Assembly: GCF_002933295.1 (NCBI RefSeq)
Contig: NZ_PSSW01000004.1
Location: forward strand, 248,001 to 312,000
From: Marinobacter flavimaris
Lineage (GTDB): Bacteria; Pseudomonadota; Gammaproteobacteria; Pseudomonadales; Oleiphilaceae
Direction: 5' to 3'
DNA: 64,000 nt
Below the pieces are notes generated by a model. That model saw only the letters and a program-made list of their open reading frames with translations. It had not been told where the DNA came from and searched no databases. A program made the position numbers and the translations under genes. This document shows positions 17,787-26,842 of the stretch, piece by piece. How positions within the stretch are numbered: position 1 is the stretch's first letter; each line of letters starts with the position of its first letter.

Positions 17787-17807
17787 TTGACTATCCTCAA
17801 GGAGGTA
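17787..17807. promoter_or_regulatory. Overlapping FNR-like and NarL-like sites between narK and narX
   Basis: TTGACTATCCTCAA (17787-17800) matches 8 of 10 FNR box positions. It overlaps TATCCTC-AA-GGAGGTA (17792-17807), a NarL-like 7-2-7 repeat. CATAAT -10-like hexamers lie on both sides: minus strand 17757-17762 for narK and plus strand 17829-17834 for narX. The site could therefore serve both divergent genes. TACCAACCATTGGGGTA at 17769-17785 has the wrong spacing for NarL. Confidence 0.45.
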
Positions 17808-17875
17808 TCAGGGACTGTCCGGGCCGGGCATAATTCAGTCCGTCCCGCCAAATACATCGATTCGCAAAAGACTCA

Positions 17876-19735
17876 ATGACATCCAGAAGCCCGCTTGTTA
17901 CCCGAATCGCCATCGTCGTTGGCGCCGTGGTGCTGACAGCCATTGTCAGCATGGCGACCACGCTTGCGGTGTCCAAAAGCATTGAAGGCAATGCCACTGC
18001 CATCAATCTGGCAGGTGCCTTGCGCATGGGGGCATTCCAGTTACTGGCCCGGAGTGCCGGCCCGGAAGCGCCGGCCTCGGGGTTAGACTCCATCGTGCAG
18101 ATGCTCGACCGTTATGAGGCCAAGCTGGCCGATTCGAGCATTACCCATGCGATCCCCGCGAGCCGGGAGCATCCGCTTGCCATTCAGTACCAGATGATTC
18201 TGGAATCCTGGCAAACCATGCTCCGGCCGGCCATGCAGAATCACGATCAGGGCACGCCCATAACCGTGAATATGCTCGCCTCAACGCAGCAATACGTTGA
18301 TCGAGTGGACCAGCTGGTCAAGATGCTGGAACAACGCACCGAGGCGCGCATTGACCTGCTGCACCTGATCCAGATCATCAGTCTGGCCTTTTCAATCCTG
18401 ATCATCGTCGCGCTATTCATTGACCTGAAAAACCGGATTCTGCGGCCATTGCGAAAGCTGGTGAGCATTGCCAACGCCGTTGGCGAACAGGATTTCTCCC
18501 GCAGAGCCGACCTGGCCGGCTCTGACGAGCTCGCGCAACTGGGCCAGGCCTTCGACCAGATGACCAGCGAGCTGGCATTGACTTACCACGAGCTGGAGGA
18601 ACGGGCGCGCCTGAAAACGGAAGAGCTCGAAAAAAGCCACACGGCCCTCCAGCTGCTGCACTCGGCAAGCCGCGACCTGTTCGCCAAGCACGACCTGTGT
18701 CACGGGGCGATCCCCATGCTTCAGAAGCTGGAGCAGCTTCTGGGCATCGGACCCATTCGTCTGTTTCTTCATGACAGACAATCGGCTGAACCGATAGAGG
18801 CCATCACCACCGCCTCCCGGGAGAGGCCCTTCTACTGCCGTGACCATAACTGCGATGCCTGCCTCGTTACGCCCGAGGTTTATGATGAGCTGCCGATCGA
18901 AGACAACGACGGGCGTAGGTTGCTGCTTCCAATTCGTACCCCCGGGGAATTACTGGGTACTTTGGAAGTCTGGTACCCGGCCAAGGAAGGTCTGTCAAAA
19001 ACCAACCGCCGCCTGCTGGAAACCCTCAGCGACCAGCTGGCCACCGCCATTTTTCTGGAACGTCAGATCACCGAGGAGCAGCAGCAGACCCTCGCCGAGG
19101 AGCGCACCGTGATCGCGCGGGAGCTTCATGATTCTCTGGCCCAGTCACTGTCATACCTGAAAATGCAGGTGGCCCGATTGCGCCGTCTCAATATTGAGGG
19201 CGAGAAGCAAGAGATTCACGAGGCCATTCTCGATGAACTGAGTAACGGCCTGAACAGTGCTTACCGGCAGCTCAGGGAGCTGCTGGCTACCTTCCGCCTG
19301 AAGCTAGATACGCCGGACCTGTTCACTGCCCTCCAAAAGACCATTGAAGAGTTCTCGGAGCGGTTGGGTAAACCGGTTGAGCTGCACTACAATCTGCCAC
19401 CGCAAACCTTGTCGCCAAACGAGGAGATCCATACCCTTCAGATCGTGAGGGAAGGTCTGGCCAACGCGGTTAAACATGCGGATGCCACAGACATAACCGT
19501 GGATGTCCTGTTCGAATCACCGCAGGTGCGGGTTCGGATTCGGGACAATGGCAAGGGGCTGCCCGGCAGTGATCAGCCCGTCAATCACTACGGCCTGATC
19601 ATCATGCAGGATCGTGCCCGAACGCTGGGCGGCAAAGTCGAAGTAAGCAACCGGGAGGAAGGGGGTGTGGAAGTCACCCTGGGCTACGTCCCCAAAAGCC
19701 GGAACCTGATTCCCACAGAAGCATCAAACGCCTGA
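17876..19735 (+). CDS. narX: NarX, nitrate/nitrite sensor histidine kinase
   Basis: A 619-residue sensor kinase. A first membrane helix is followed by the periplasmic P-box [18 protein letters not shown] that binds nitrate, a helical sensor, a second helix near 165-190, HAMP, and a central module with a cysteine pair region [11 protein letters not shown]. The HisKA_3 domain contains the phospho-acceptor histidine in [16 protein letters not shown] near residue 418. The ATPase domain has IRDNGKGLP and [10 protein letters not shown]. It phosphorylates NarL in response to nitrate. narL follows 17 bp later. Confidence 0.95.
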   Translation: MTSRSPLVTRIAIVVGAVVLTAIVSMATTLAVSKSIEGNATAINLAGALRMGAFQLLARSAGPEAPASGLDSIVQMLDRYEAKLADSSITHAIPASREHPLAIQYQMILESWQTMLRPAMQNHDQGTPITVNMLASTQQYVDRVDQLVKMLEQRTEARIDLLHLIQIISLAFSILIIVALFIDLKNRILRPLRKLVSIANAVGEQDFSRRADLAGSDELAQLGQAFDQMTSELALTYHELEERARLKTEELEKSHTALQLLHSASRDLFAKHDLCHGAIPMLQKLEQLLGIGPIRLFLHDRQSAEPIEAITTASRERPFYCRDHNCDACLVTPEVYDELPIEDNDGRRLLLPIRTPGELLGTLEVWYPAKEGLSKTNRRLLETLSDQLATAIFLERQITEEQQQTLAEERTVIARELHDSLAQSLSYLKMQVARLRRLNIEGEKQEIHEAILDELSNGLNSAYRQLRELLATFRLKLDTPDLFTALQKTIEEFSERLGKPVELHYNLPPQTLSPNEEIHTLQIVREGLANAVKHADATDITVDVLFESPQVRVRIRDNGKGLPGSDQPVNHYGLIIMQDRARTLGGKVEVSNREEGGVEVTLGYVPKSRNLIPTEASNA

Positions 19736-19752
19736 CAATAAGAGAGAACCCG

Positions 19753-20412
19753 ATGTCTGAGTCACCCGCAAGTATTCTGTTGATCGACGATCACCCGCTT
19801 CTTCGCCAGGGCATCAAACAACTGATCGACATGGAAGACGATATGGTTGTGGCCGGGGAGGCCAGTAACGCCGCCGACGGCATTCGGCTGGCCACTGAGC
19901 TGGAGCCCGACCTGATCCTGATGGACCTGAACATGCCCGAGATGGACGGTATTGTGGCCCTGAAGAAACTGCGGGAACAGAATATCAGCTCCCGCATTGT
20001 GATGTTCACCGTGTCGGACCAGGAAGATGACGTGGTAGCGGCACTGCGGGCCGGTGCAGACGGCTACCTGCTGAAGGACATGGAACCGGAAGACATGATC
20101 AACCAGCTCCATCAGGCGGCGGTCGGCAAAATGGTGATCAGTGACCGACTGACCACGCTGTTGGCAGAGGCATTGCGCTCCAACAAGCCCCAGCAGGCAT
20201 CACGCCCGGATTTCGACAGCCTGACGCCGCGGGAGAAGGATATTCTGCGCCTGATTGCCGAGGGCCTCTCCAACAAGATGATTGGTCGCAAGCTCGACAT
20301 CAGCGACGGCACCGTCAAGGTCCATGTGAAACACCTGCTGAAGAAACTGAACCTGCGCTCACGGGTGGAAGTGGCCGTCTGGGCGGTGGAAGAAGGCCTG
20401 CACAAGGGCTGA
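19753..20412 (+). CDS. narL: NarL, nitrate-responsive response regulator
   Basis: A 219-residue NarL/FixJ regulator. The receiver domain has [10 protein letters not shown], phospho-acceptor Asp58 in [13 protein letters not shown] and the conserved lysine in GYLLKDME. The C-terminal LuxR-type helix-turn-helix begins [21 protein letters not shown] and contains [16 protein letters not shown]. It forms a pair with NarX and should control narG, narK and other 7-2-7 TACC/GGTA promoters in the window. The ribosome site AAGAGAGA precedes the ATG. Confidence 0.95.
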   Translation: MSESPASILLIDDHPLLRQGIKQLIDMEDDMVVAGEASNAADGIRLATELEPDLILMDLNMPEMDGIVALKKLREQNISSRIVMFTVSDQEDDVVAALRAGADGYLLKDMEPEDMINQLHQAAVGKMVISDRLTTLLAEALRSNKPQQASRPDFDSLTPREKDILRLIAEGLSNKMIGRKLDISDGTVKVHVKHLLKKLNLRSRVEVAVWAVEEGLHKG

Positions 20413-20450
20413 GTTATATCAAATCGTTCCAGAGCACTTTGCTTTACTCT
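20409..20450 (+). promoter_or_regulatory. FNR-type promoter for ubiT
   Basis: CTGAGTTATATCAA (20409-20422, 8 of 10 positions) overlaps the narL stop codon. A -10-like TACTCT (20445-20450) is centred 32 bp downstream of the box centre, which is the class II FNR arrangement (box at about -41.5). The transcript would start near 20457, 24 bases before the ubiT ATG. Confidence 0.5.
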
Positions 20451-20480
20451 AGGCCGGTTACTGACCGCCCGGAGTAAAGC

Positions 20481-20972
20481 ATGGCTTTTCCACTAGCTTC
20501 CATCACCTCCCTGAACTCTCCCCTCGTGGGGCAAACGCTTTCGGTCCTTCGGGAGTACCTGCCCTCCCCTGTGCCCATGCTAGGCGCTATTGATCGCCGA
20601 ATCCCGGTGCCCCTGAAGCAGCTGGCTGCAGAAGCGCCGCTTAATCGCATCTTTGCCCAGGCAATCGATGACGGAGAATTCGATGACTTCGAAGGCCGCC
20701 GTATTCGCCTGGAGGTGAATGGCGGACAACCCGGTATCACCATTGGCTTCTGGGCCGGCCGACTCAGGGTGATCGACGGCCCCGGGGAGGCAACCATCCG
20801 GGGCTCGCTGACCGCCTTCAGAACCCTGGCAGAACGTCGACAGGACCCAGATCAGCTGTTTTTCCAGCGCAAGCTGGTTATCGAAGGTGACACGGAGCTG
20901 GGCCTGGGCGTAAAAAACCTGCTGGATAGCCTGGAGTGGTGTCTCAGTCTGCGAAATCTGTTGCGGCAATAG
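20481..20972 (+). CDS. ubiT: UbiT, SCP2-domain factor for anaerobic ubiquinone synthesis
   Basis: A 163-residue protein with an SCP2 sterol-carrier fold in the second half (RIRLEVNGGQPGITIGFWAGRL... TIRGSLTAFRTLAERRQDPDQLFFQRKLVIEGDTELGL). It matches E. coli UbiT/YhbT, which binds hydrophobic ubiquinone intermediates and is needed for O2-independent ubiquinone synthesis. The partners UbiU and UbiV are encoded 4-6 kb away on the other strand. It follows narL directly, consistent with a need for quinone during nitrate respiration. Confidence 0.88.
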   Translation: MAFPLASITSLNSPLVGQTLSVLREYLPSPVPMLGAIDRRIPVPLKQLAAEAPLNRIFAQAIDDGEFDDFEGRRIRLEVNGGQPGITIGFWAGRLRVIDGPGEATIRGSLTAFRTLAERRQDPDQLFFQRKLVIEGDTELGLGVKNLLDSLEWCLSLRNLLRQ

Positions 20973-20982
20973 CTCTCTTGCG

Positions 20983-22971
20983 TTAGCGATGTTTTAGCCA
21001 TTCGGGAAAGGGCCGCCAACTGGCAACCCATGCTGGCAGCTTTTCGGGCTCCATTGGCGGCGAGATGGCATAGCCCTGTGCGACCTCACAACCAAGCTCC
21101 AGCAAGATTTCACCCTGACGAACCGTCTCCACACCTTCCGCAATAAATTGTTTGCGAAATACCCGGGACAACTCGATAACACTCCGGAGTATCGAGTGGT
21201 TTTCCAGATCATTTTCGGCGCCAGAAACGAATTCCCTGTCGAGTTTCAGAGTTTCTACTGGCAGCTGTTTAAGATACGACAATGAAGAGTAGCCGGTTCC
21301 AAAATCATCGAGTGAGAAAACCACACCCAGAGCCTGGCACGCTGAGATGGTAGCCACGGCCTGCCCCAGATCACCCAGCGTTGCGGATTCAAGAATCTCA
21401 AGATCCAGTCGAGAGGGATTGATGTCCGGAAATTCCTTGAGAATATTTGTCAGGGTCTCAGGAAACGCCTCGGACTGCAGATGCAAGGCAGCAATGTTAA
21501 CGCTCACCTTCAGTTCGAGGTTCTGCTGATCCCAACGTTGCATTTGCCGCAGCGATTCCCGCAGAACCCACTCCCCAACTGAGATGCTCAGATTGTGGTG
21601 TTCAATTGCCGGCAGAAACTTGCCCGGAGACATCAACCCTTTGTCCGGGTGTTGCCAGCGTATCAGCGCCTCAGCCCCGACGATCTCGCCCGTTCGCAGG
21701 TTAACTTTGGGCTGATACAGGAGCCGGAAATTGTTTCTGGTAAGGGCCTCACGGATTCCTGACAGAATTATCTCTCTGGCACGGTAACGGCCCTGTTCTT
21801 CAGCATCCAGATATAGCCAGTCGCCTTTCGCTTCGTGCTTGGCAAGGAACAGTGTCTGGTTCGCTTTGCGAAGCAAACTATCAGCATCCGAAACCGTCTG
21901 CTCCACGACAAACACGATACCGGCCGTGAATTCGACGATCACTTGCTGATCATTCAGATGAAAGGCCTGCAGGCCCGATAGGCGCAGAGCTTCGAGCGTG
22001 GATTCTATTTCGCTCGTATCTGGTAGTAGCAGTATAAACTCATCGCCCCCTGTTCGGGCGAGGCGGGCTCCCGACGGGATTGAATCAAGCCAACGTCGCG
22101 TGAGAAGCTTGAGGAAATAATCGGCGGTGTCTTCGCCGAGCGTGGCATTGATCATCACAAAATCATCAAGATCAATAGCAACCACAGCACCCGACCAGCC
22201 CGACCCACTCTGACCTATTCCTTGTAACTGCTTCCTGAGTGCTTGAACGATTCCATTTCTGTTTAACAAGCCTGTCAACGGATCCTCAAATGCGAGCGCT
22301 TCCAGTTGTATTTGATATTCGCTGGCCTGATTATCCAAGGCCTCCTTTATTTGCTCTTGCTGAAGACGGTGCAGTTCATCTTCGGTTCGCAGTCGCGCCA
22401 TTTTTTCCCGCATCAACTGAATGGTGCTTGCAGACAATTTGCCATAGATTTCGAGCAGCGCGCTGACCAGCACAGAAATGGAACCGCTCAACTCGGAATC
22501 CACCTTCTCGCTCGCCTCTCCGACCGTTAGCCCCTGATCCATCGCCCGAATGGTAAGCGCCATACGTCGGTCTGATTCAAGAATATGAAAAGCCAGCCAC
22601 TTGGTAAGATAGTCAAATAGCTCGGTCAGTTTTTCTTCGTGGGATCCAGGCCCTTGCTTGAGCATCTGAATTCGCGCAAAAAACATTTGGTGGTTGTCGT
22701 GGTGATTCTTGGCCATTTCCGAATCGCCCAGGGCGCGATCCCAGATCTGCTCTTCAAACTGGAAGTGATAGGATGCATAAGACAGCAGTTCGTCCATTAC
22801 CCGATCTGCCGTCATTTCCGAAGCATCTGAGGCAAAATGCCACGCTAGTCGATTCAGAATCTCCACCAGGGCTTTATGCTGATCATCAATATCCCCAAAC
22901 CCGGTCTCAAAATTCCTGTTCCAGGGAAAAATCTCGAAAGTCGTTGATCCGTCAAACTGTGATTTCGCCAA
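20983..22971 (-). CDS. Hemerythrin-GGDEF-EAL cyclic-di-GMP protein
   Basis: A 662-residue cytoplasmic protein. Residues about 15-145 form a bacteriohemerythrin with the di-iron ligand set (DDQHKAL, YHFQFEEQIW, NHHDNHQMF, HILESDRR). A coiled coil near 170-225 links it to a GGDEF domain with intact RTGGDEF near residue 310 and an EAL domain with AEALIRW near 434 and DDFGTGYSSLSYLKQ. Both catalytic signatures are present, so it may make and break c-di-GMP under control of O2 or NO bound at the di-iron site. The start is a TTG at 22971 with GAGGTGA upstream. It is convergent with ubiT. Confidence 0.88.
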   Translation of the reverse strand: MAKSQFDGSTTFEIFPWNRNFETGFGDIDDQHKALVEILNRLAWHFASDASEMTADRVMDELLSYASYHFQFEEQIWDRALGDSEMAKNHHDNHQMFFARIQMLKQGPGSHEEKLTELFDYLTKWLAFHILESDRRMALTIRAMDQGLTVGEASEKVDSELSGSISVLVSALLEIYGKLSASTIQLMREKMARLRTEDELHRLQQEQIKEALDNQASEYQIQLEALAFEDPLTGLLNRNGIVQALRKQLQGIGQSGSGWSGAVVAIDLDDFVMINATLGEDTADYFLKLLTRRWLDSIPSGARLARTGGDEFILLLPDTSEIESTLEALRLSGLQAFHLNDQQVIVEFTAGIVFVVEQTVSDADSLLRKANQTLFLAKHEAKGDWLYLDAEEQGRYRAREIILSGIREALTRNNFRLLYQPKVNLRTGEIVGAEALIRWQHPDKGLMSPGKFLPAIEHHNLSISVGEWVLRESLRQMQRWDQQNLELKVSVNIAALHLQSEAFPETLTNILKEFPDINPSRLDLEILESATLGDLGQAVATISACQALGVVFSLDDFGTGYSSLSYLKQLPVETLKLDREFVSGAENDLENHSILRSVIELSRVFRKQFIAEGVETVRQGEILLELGCEVAQGYAISPPMEPEKLPAWVASWRPFPEWLKHR

Positions 22972-23171
22972 CTGATATCACCTCTATCGAAAAGCCGGTA
23001 GTCACAGAATAGCGCAAGACGCAGACAACAACCTGCCGAATCGTTCAGCGCGACTAGTCAGTTAAGTCTGCACTTACCCATGATTAGGTGGACCTGTTAT
23101 GGGTATCGCAACGACGCTGATAGTGGGCGAAAATTAAACAGCAAACTCTGGAACTCAATCTCGTTGAACCG

Positions 23172-23510
23172 ATGAACAGCCTATCCCAAAACTCCCACAG
23201 GACGTTACAACCACCCACTTTGGTGGCTGACCGATTACAAACCCCACTCTGGGTTTTTGATATACAACATCTCAACATTGTCTGGGCCAATGCTGCTGGC
23301 GTGAGCCTCTGGGGCGCTCTGCTTTTGGCAGATGCTTTGCGAAAAAGGATTAAGGAAATGTCGTTTCCCCTGGTCGGCCATCAGACGATTAGTCTGGGGG
23401 TTGCTGAAGTTTCCCCCAATGAGCTGCCGTGCCAAGCTTTAATGCGAGCGGATATGGCGTTGTTCAAGGCCAAAGCCAATGGGCGGGACCGAGTAGAAGC
23501 CGCAGCCTAA
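23172..23510 (+). pseudogene. Remnant of a PAS-GGDEF protein with internal deletion
   Basis: The 112-residue frame begins like a PAS sensor (TPLWVFDIQHLNIVWANAAGVSLWGA) and jumps near residue 50 straight into the last third of a GGDEF domain (LADALRKRIKE...VGHQTISLGVAEVSPNE...ADMALFKAKANGRDRVE). The rest of PAS and the GGDEF active-site half are missing, so it cannot make c-di-GMP. The simplest reading is an in-frame internal deletion of a diguanylate cyclase. The flanks (22972-23171 and 23511-23756) hold no other gene I can see. Confidence 0.75.
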
Positions 23511-23756
23511 TCTCGCTGAACACTGGTAATTTCTCTGAAAAATTGCAAATAAGCCGCCAACACGAATAGTTGGTCGATTAGCATGTGCAAACTGACGCTA
23601 TTGACGCCTGGATACGGCAGAGGCTGCATTATCTGAATGCATTTACCGATTCTATAATCCTGCAATGTCAGGTAAGGTTTTCGTTTAATATCAGAATCTC
23701 TTCACCGGTGAAACCGACCACGGAGGCTTGGCGGAACCCGCAAACGAGGCAATCAA

Positions 23757-24083
23757 ATGAATAAACACGACAGCGAACTCCCCAAAACTTTCGTTGCCTT
23801 CAGCGAACGGTTTCCAGAGCTGCAACAAGCGCATAAACAGCTTGGTAAAGCCCTCGCCGATGCTGGCCCTCTGGATGAAAAAATGCGCGCTTTGGTAAAG
23901 CTCGGCGTTTGCGTTGGTGCGGGTCGCGAATCCGCGTTGAAGTCCCACATTCGTCGTAGTCTGGAACTGGGCCTCACACGTGAGGAAATCGAGCACGCGC
24001 TGGTGCTGGGCATGAATTCGATAGGCTTTCCGGCGACGGTTGCCGCTTGGCAGTGGGCTCAGGAAGCGCTCAGCCAGGAATAA
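23757..24083 (+). CDS. Carboxymuconolactone decarboxylase-family protein
   Basis: A 108-residue all-helical protein with the CMD/AhpD core (DEKMRALVKLGVCVGAGRESALKSHIRRSLELGLTREEIEHALVLGM). The CxxC of AhpD peroxidase reductases is absent; only one cysteine is in the motif region, so redox activity of that type is unlikely. The substrate is unknown. It stands alone between a deleted cyclase gene and the convergent DUF488 gene. Confidence 0.82.
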   Translation: MNKHDSELPKTFVAFSERFPELQQAHKQLGKALADAGPLDEKMRALVKLGVCVGAGRESALKSHIRRSLELGLTREEIEHALVLGMNSIGFPATVAAWQWAQEALSQE

Positions 24084-24160
24084 GGTTCGCCGACAGACCA
24101 AGAAGGTGCGAGCGTTTTCAGCAATCTGGACGGCCCAACGGGCCGCCATTCTCCAATGAT

Positions 24161-24523
24161 TCAGAGTTGGTCATTCAAAATATAATCCCGGAGCGCCACA
24201 GCATTGTTGTGCTCGGTATCCTTCGCAGCAAACACGAGCGTTATGCGGTCATGTTGCTCAAGCAGCTTCTTAAGTGCCTCAAGATCCTCGCTGGCATCAC
24301 CTGATGTCAGCTCTTCAAGGTACCGCTCCCGAAACTCCGGCCATTTTTCGGGATCGTGACCGAACCACTTGCGCAGTTCAGTTGACGGCGCCAGACCCTT
24401 CAGCCAGTGAGCTATATCCGCATCTTCTTTGGCCACTCCCCGAGGCCAGATACGGTCAACAAGCAGCCGTGGGCCATCTGAGGTTGAGGGTTCTGCATAA
24501 GCGCGTTTCAGTCGGATATCCAT
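24161..24523 (-). CDS. DUF488 family protein
   Basis: A 120-residue protein with the DUF488 hallmarks: RAYAEPSTSDGPRLLVDRIWPRGV near the N-terminus, WLKGLAPSTELRKWFGHDPEKWPEF in the middle and ITLVFAAKDTEHNNAVALRDYI at the end. The family is widespread and functionally undefined. It lies downstream of ubiV on the same strand with a 109-bp gap. Confidence 0.88.
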   Translation of the reverse strand: MDIRLKRAYAEPSTSDGPRLLVDRIWPRGVAKEDADIAHWLKGLAPSTELRKWFGHDPEKWPEFRERYLEELTSGDASEDLEALKKLLEQHDRITLVFAAKDTEHNNAVALRDYILNDQL

Positions 24524-24632
24524 AAGCGCATTCCTCCCGGATTTTCCAGAGAATAAAACTCGGGATATAGAGCAATCTCAGCAAACGACGCTAACAAAAA
24601 CCAGCAAAAGTCGCAGGGGCGGTTTATCTATA

Positions 24633-25526
24633 TCAAGTCGGGATCAGGTCCATCCCCGGCTTGCCATACCAGTACCCGTTGCACGGCGGTGCCTCCACCA
24701 GTTGCAGCGGGTCGGAGGCTGGCACTTCTCCCCGGCGGACCTGATCAAAGCGTCTGACCACCTCCTCCATGCCCTGATGTTCCGGGCTCAGGCGCACGGT
24801 GCTTACCCCCATACGCTCCATATCCGGCAACTCCCGCATCAGGTCGTAACGGGAGCCAGACAAGGTGGAAATGCCGTTGATGCGGAACAGCTCCTGGCTT
24901 TCCCGGGAGCGCAACTCCATGCCGTCCGGGTGCTGCAGGCAGCGGAACTCGCAGTTGTCCTTGGGCAGGTTGTAATGGCGGGCGGTAAAGCATCGGGAGG
25001 ACCATGCCAGGGGCAGGAAGCCCCAGGAAAACACTTCGGCGGGAAGGTCCAGTTCTTCCTGCTGCAGCTCCCTGATTAGCTGTTCCAGGGTTTCCTTGCC
25101 CAGCTCCACCGGCAGGCTCCACTCCTTCAGGCCCTGCCCGGCGAGGATCTTCAGGGTGGCGGTGTTGTAGATGTTCATCGAGGGACCGGTAACAAACGGT
25201 ATCCTGTTCCGGATGGCCACCTGCAGAGCGCTCTGATCGTTGGCCTCCACCAGGAATTCATCCTGCTCACAAAACCGGCGCAGGCGACGCAAATCGGCCT
25301 CCGACTCAATCAACGTGAGCGTGGAGAGCACCACATTCTTGCCACAGGCTTTCAGATCAAGGGCCAGATCGAGCCAGTCATCCGGTTTCAGTTCCCGCCG
25401 TCGGGAACACACCACTTCGCCCAGATAGATGGTATCCACCGGCCACTCGGCGGCATTGGCATAGAAATCGAAAACGGTCTGCCTGGACCAGAACCACAGG
25501 ATCGGCCCCAAGGATAACTTCAACAT
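24633..25526 (-). CDS. ubiV: UbiV, U32-family iron-sulfur protein for anaerobic ubiquinone hydroxylation
   Basis: A 297-residue U32 peptidase-like protein. Four cysteines matching the 4Fe-4S ligands of E. coli UbiV are visible: one in YLGEVVCSRRRE (near 40) and three in SSRCFTARHYNLPKDNCEFRC (near 179-198). With UbiU it forms a heterodimer that hydroxylates ubiquinone precursors without O2, using prephenate as oxygen donor. It follows ubiU by 13 bp, indicating an operon. Normal length; not expected to be a protease. Confidence 0.93.
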   Translation of the reverse strand: MLKLSLGPILWFWSRQTVFDFYANAAEWPVDTIYLGEVVCSRRRELKPDDWLDLALDLKACGKNVVLSTLTLIESEADLRRLRRFCEQDEFLVEANDQSALQVAIRNRIPFVTGPSMNIYNTATLKILAGQGLKEWSLPVELGKETLEQLIRELQQEELDLPAEVFSWGFLPLAWSSRCFTARHYNLPKDNCEFRCLQHPDGMELRSRESQELFRINGISTLSGSRYDLMRELPDMERMGVSTVRLSPEHQGMEEVVRRFDQVRRGEVPASDPLQLVEAPPCNGYWYGKPGMDLIPT

Positions 25527-25539
25527 GGATGGTAAAACC

Positions 25540-26535
25540 CTATTTCCATTTGCGATGGTAAGCGCCCAGCGTTGTCAGGCCGCCCTCGGAAAGCCCAGCA
25601 AGCGTCTGCTGCCACTGAGGTTCAACAGTAAAGCCGTCGTGGCCGGCCTCAAGCTCGTCCAGGGCATGGCGCCAGGTTCTGGCTACGTCTGCGATGTAGG
25701 ACGGGCTTCGTTGGCGCCCCTCAATCTTCACGGCACTGATACCCAGCGCCTGAAGCTCCGGCAACAGGTCCAGGGTGTTCAGGCTAACCGGCTCCTCAAT
25801 GGCGTGGTAAACATGACCCTCAACCTCAAAACGGCCTTTGCACAGCGTCGGGTAGCCGGCGGATTCGCCCTGCCCATAACGGTCAATCAGGACATCGTTG
25901 AGGCGGGACTCAAGCCCCTGCGGGGTTTCCTGCCAACGCACAGCTTTGGCCGGGGAACAGGCGCCCCGGGTATTCGGGGACTCATCGGTCAGGTAGGAAG
26001 ACAGGTAGCAGCGGCCCTCAGCCATGATGCACAGGCTACCGAAGGCAAACACTTCCAGTTCCACCGGGCTGTGTTTGGCCACACCACGCACTTGGTCCAG
26101 CGACAGAACCCGGGGCAGCACGGCCCGGCGAATATCGAAGTTGTCCTTGTAGAAGGAGAGCGCTTCGTGGCTCGTGGCAGACCCTTGAACTGAGAGATGC
26201 CGTGGGATGTTGGGATAACGGTTGGCGGCATAATCCAGCAGGCCCATGTCGGCCAGAATGATGGCATCCACACCAAGCCTTGCGGCGCGGTCTACCGCCC
26301 CCTTCCATTGCTCCCAGCCGTCTGGTTGCGGGTACGTATTGATGGCACAGAACACTCTTGCACCGTGCGAGTGGGCATAGTCGACACCCTCTGCGGCGCG
26401 CTTTTCGTTGAAGTTCAGGCCAGCAAACTGACGGGCGTTGGTGCTGTCACGAAAACCGAAATAGACGGCGTTGGCACCGTTTTCCACGGCGGCTTTCAGG
26501 GCCGGAAGGCTACCGGCAGGGCAGACAAGTTCCAT
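25540..26535 (-). CDS. ubiU: UbiU, U32-family iron-sulfur protein for anaerobic ubiquinone hydroxylation
   Basis: A 331-residue protein beginning MELVCPAGSLPALKAAVENGA, the standard UbiU start, with GGAG six bases before the ATG at 26535. The 4Fe-4S cysteines appear in FGSLCIMAEGRCYLSSYLTD, RGACSPAKAVRW and TLCKGRF. U32 core motifs AVYFGF and KIEGRQRSPSYIADV are present. It acts with UbiV and UbiT in O2-independent ubiquinone synthesis. The promoter region to 26842 carries FNR-like and NarL-like sites. Confidence 0.94.
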   Translation of the reverse strand: MELVCPAGSLPALKAAVENGANAVYFGFRDSTNARQFAGLNFNEKRAAEGVDYAHSHGARVFCAINTYPQPDGWEQWKGAVDRAARLGVDAIILADMGLLDYAANRYPNIPRHLSVQGSATSHEALSFYKDNFDIRRAVLPRVLSLDQVRGVAKHSPVELEVFAFGSLCIMAEGRCYLSSYLTDESPNTRGACSPAKAVRWQETPQGLESRLNDVLIDRYGQGESAGYPTLCKGRFEVEGHVYHAIEEPVSLNTLDLLPELQALGISAVKIEGRQRSPSYIADVARTWRHALDELEAGHDGFTVEPQWQQTLAGLSEGGLTTLGAYHRKWK

Positions 26536-26650
26536 GGCATTCTCCACTACTAGAATGCCCATACGTTACCGGCACTTACGCAGTAAATGCCTTGACCATT
26601 GTCAGCCTCGGGCAAGCCGCTCTCCTCGCTGGTTCATCGACCGAGGGACC

Positions 26651-26666
26651 TACCCCGGGAGAGGTA
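26651..26666. promoter_or_regulatory. Possible NarL site upstream of ubiUV
   Basis: TACCCCG-GG-AGAGGTA has the 7-2-7 layout with both TACC/GGTA ends. It lies between the ubiU start and the FNR-like box at 26699. In that place NarL binding might repress rather than activate. Low-information match. Confidence 0.3.
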
Positions 26667-26698
26667 CCCTCCGCACTGCTACGTACCAGCACCGTTTC

Positions 26699-26712
26699 TT
26701 GATCAATATCAG
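26699..26712. promoter_or_regulatory. FNR/ANR box in the ubiU-chemoreceptor intergenic region
   Basis: TTGATCAATATCAG matches 9 of 10 conserved positions. The 307-bp interval 26536-26842 separates divergent ubiUV and the NIT-domain chemoreceptor. E. coli ubiUV is FNR-activated, so ubiUV is the likelier target, but I see no good -10 at the class II distance on either strand. Nothing else was recognised in this interval. Confidence 0.5.
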
Positions 26713-26842
26713 GCAATTAACACACGATCACAGGAACTCACACACCTGAAACTACCCCATCGGCTACCCCGTCAAGATTATAGAACCTGTGCGGGACAGG
26801 CCGGGATAATTGACTTAACGTCTATTTGATCAAGGCACGGCT

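Noticed and set aside
20983..22971. Degenerate (inactive) GGDEF/EAL enzyme
   Set aside because: Both signature motifs, RTGGDEF and EALIRW with DDFGTGYSS, are intact.
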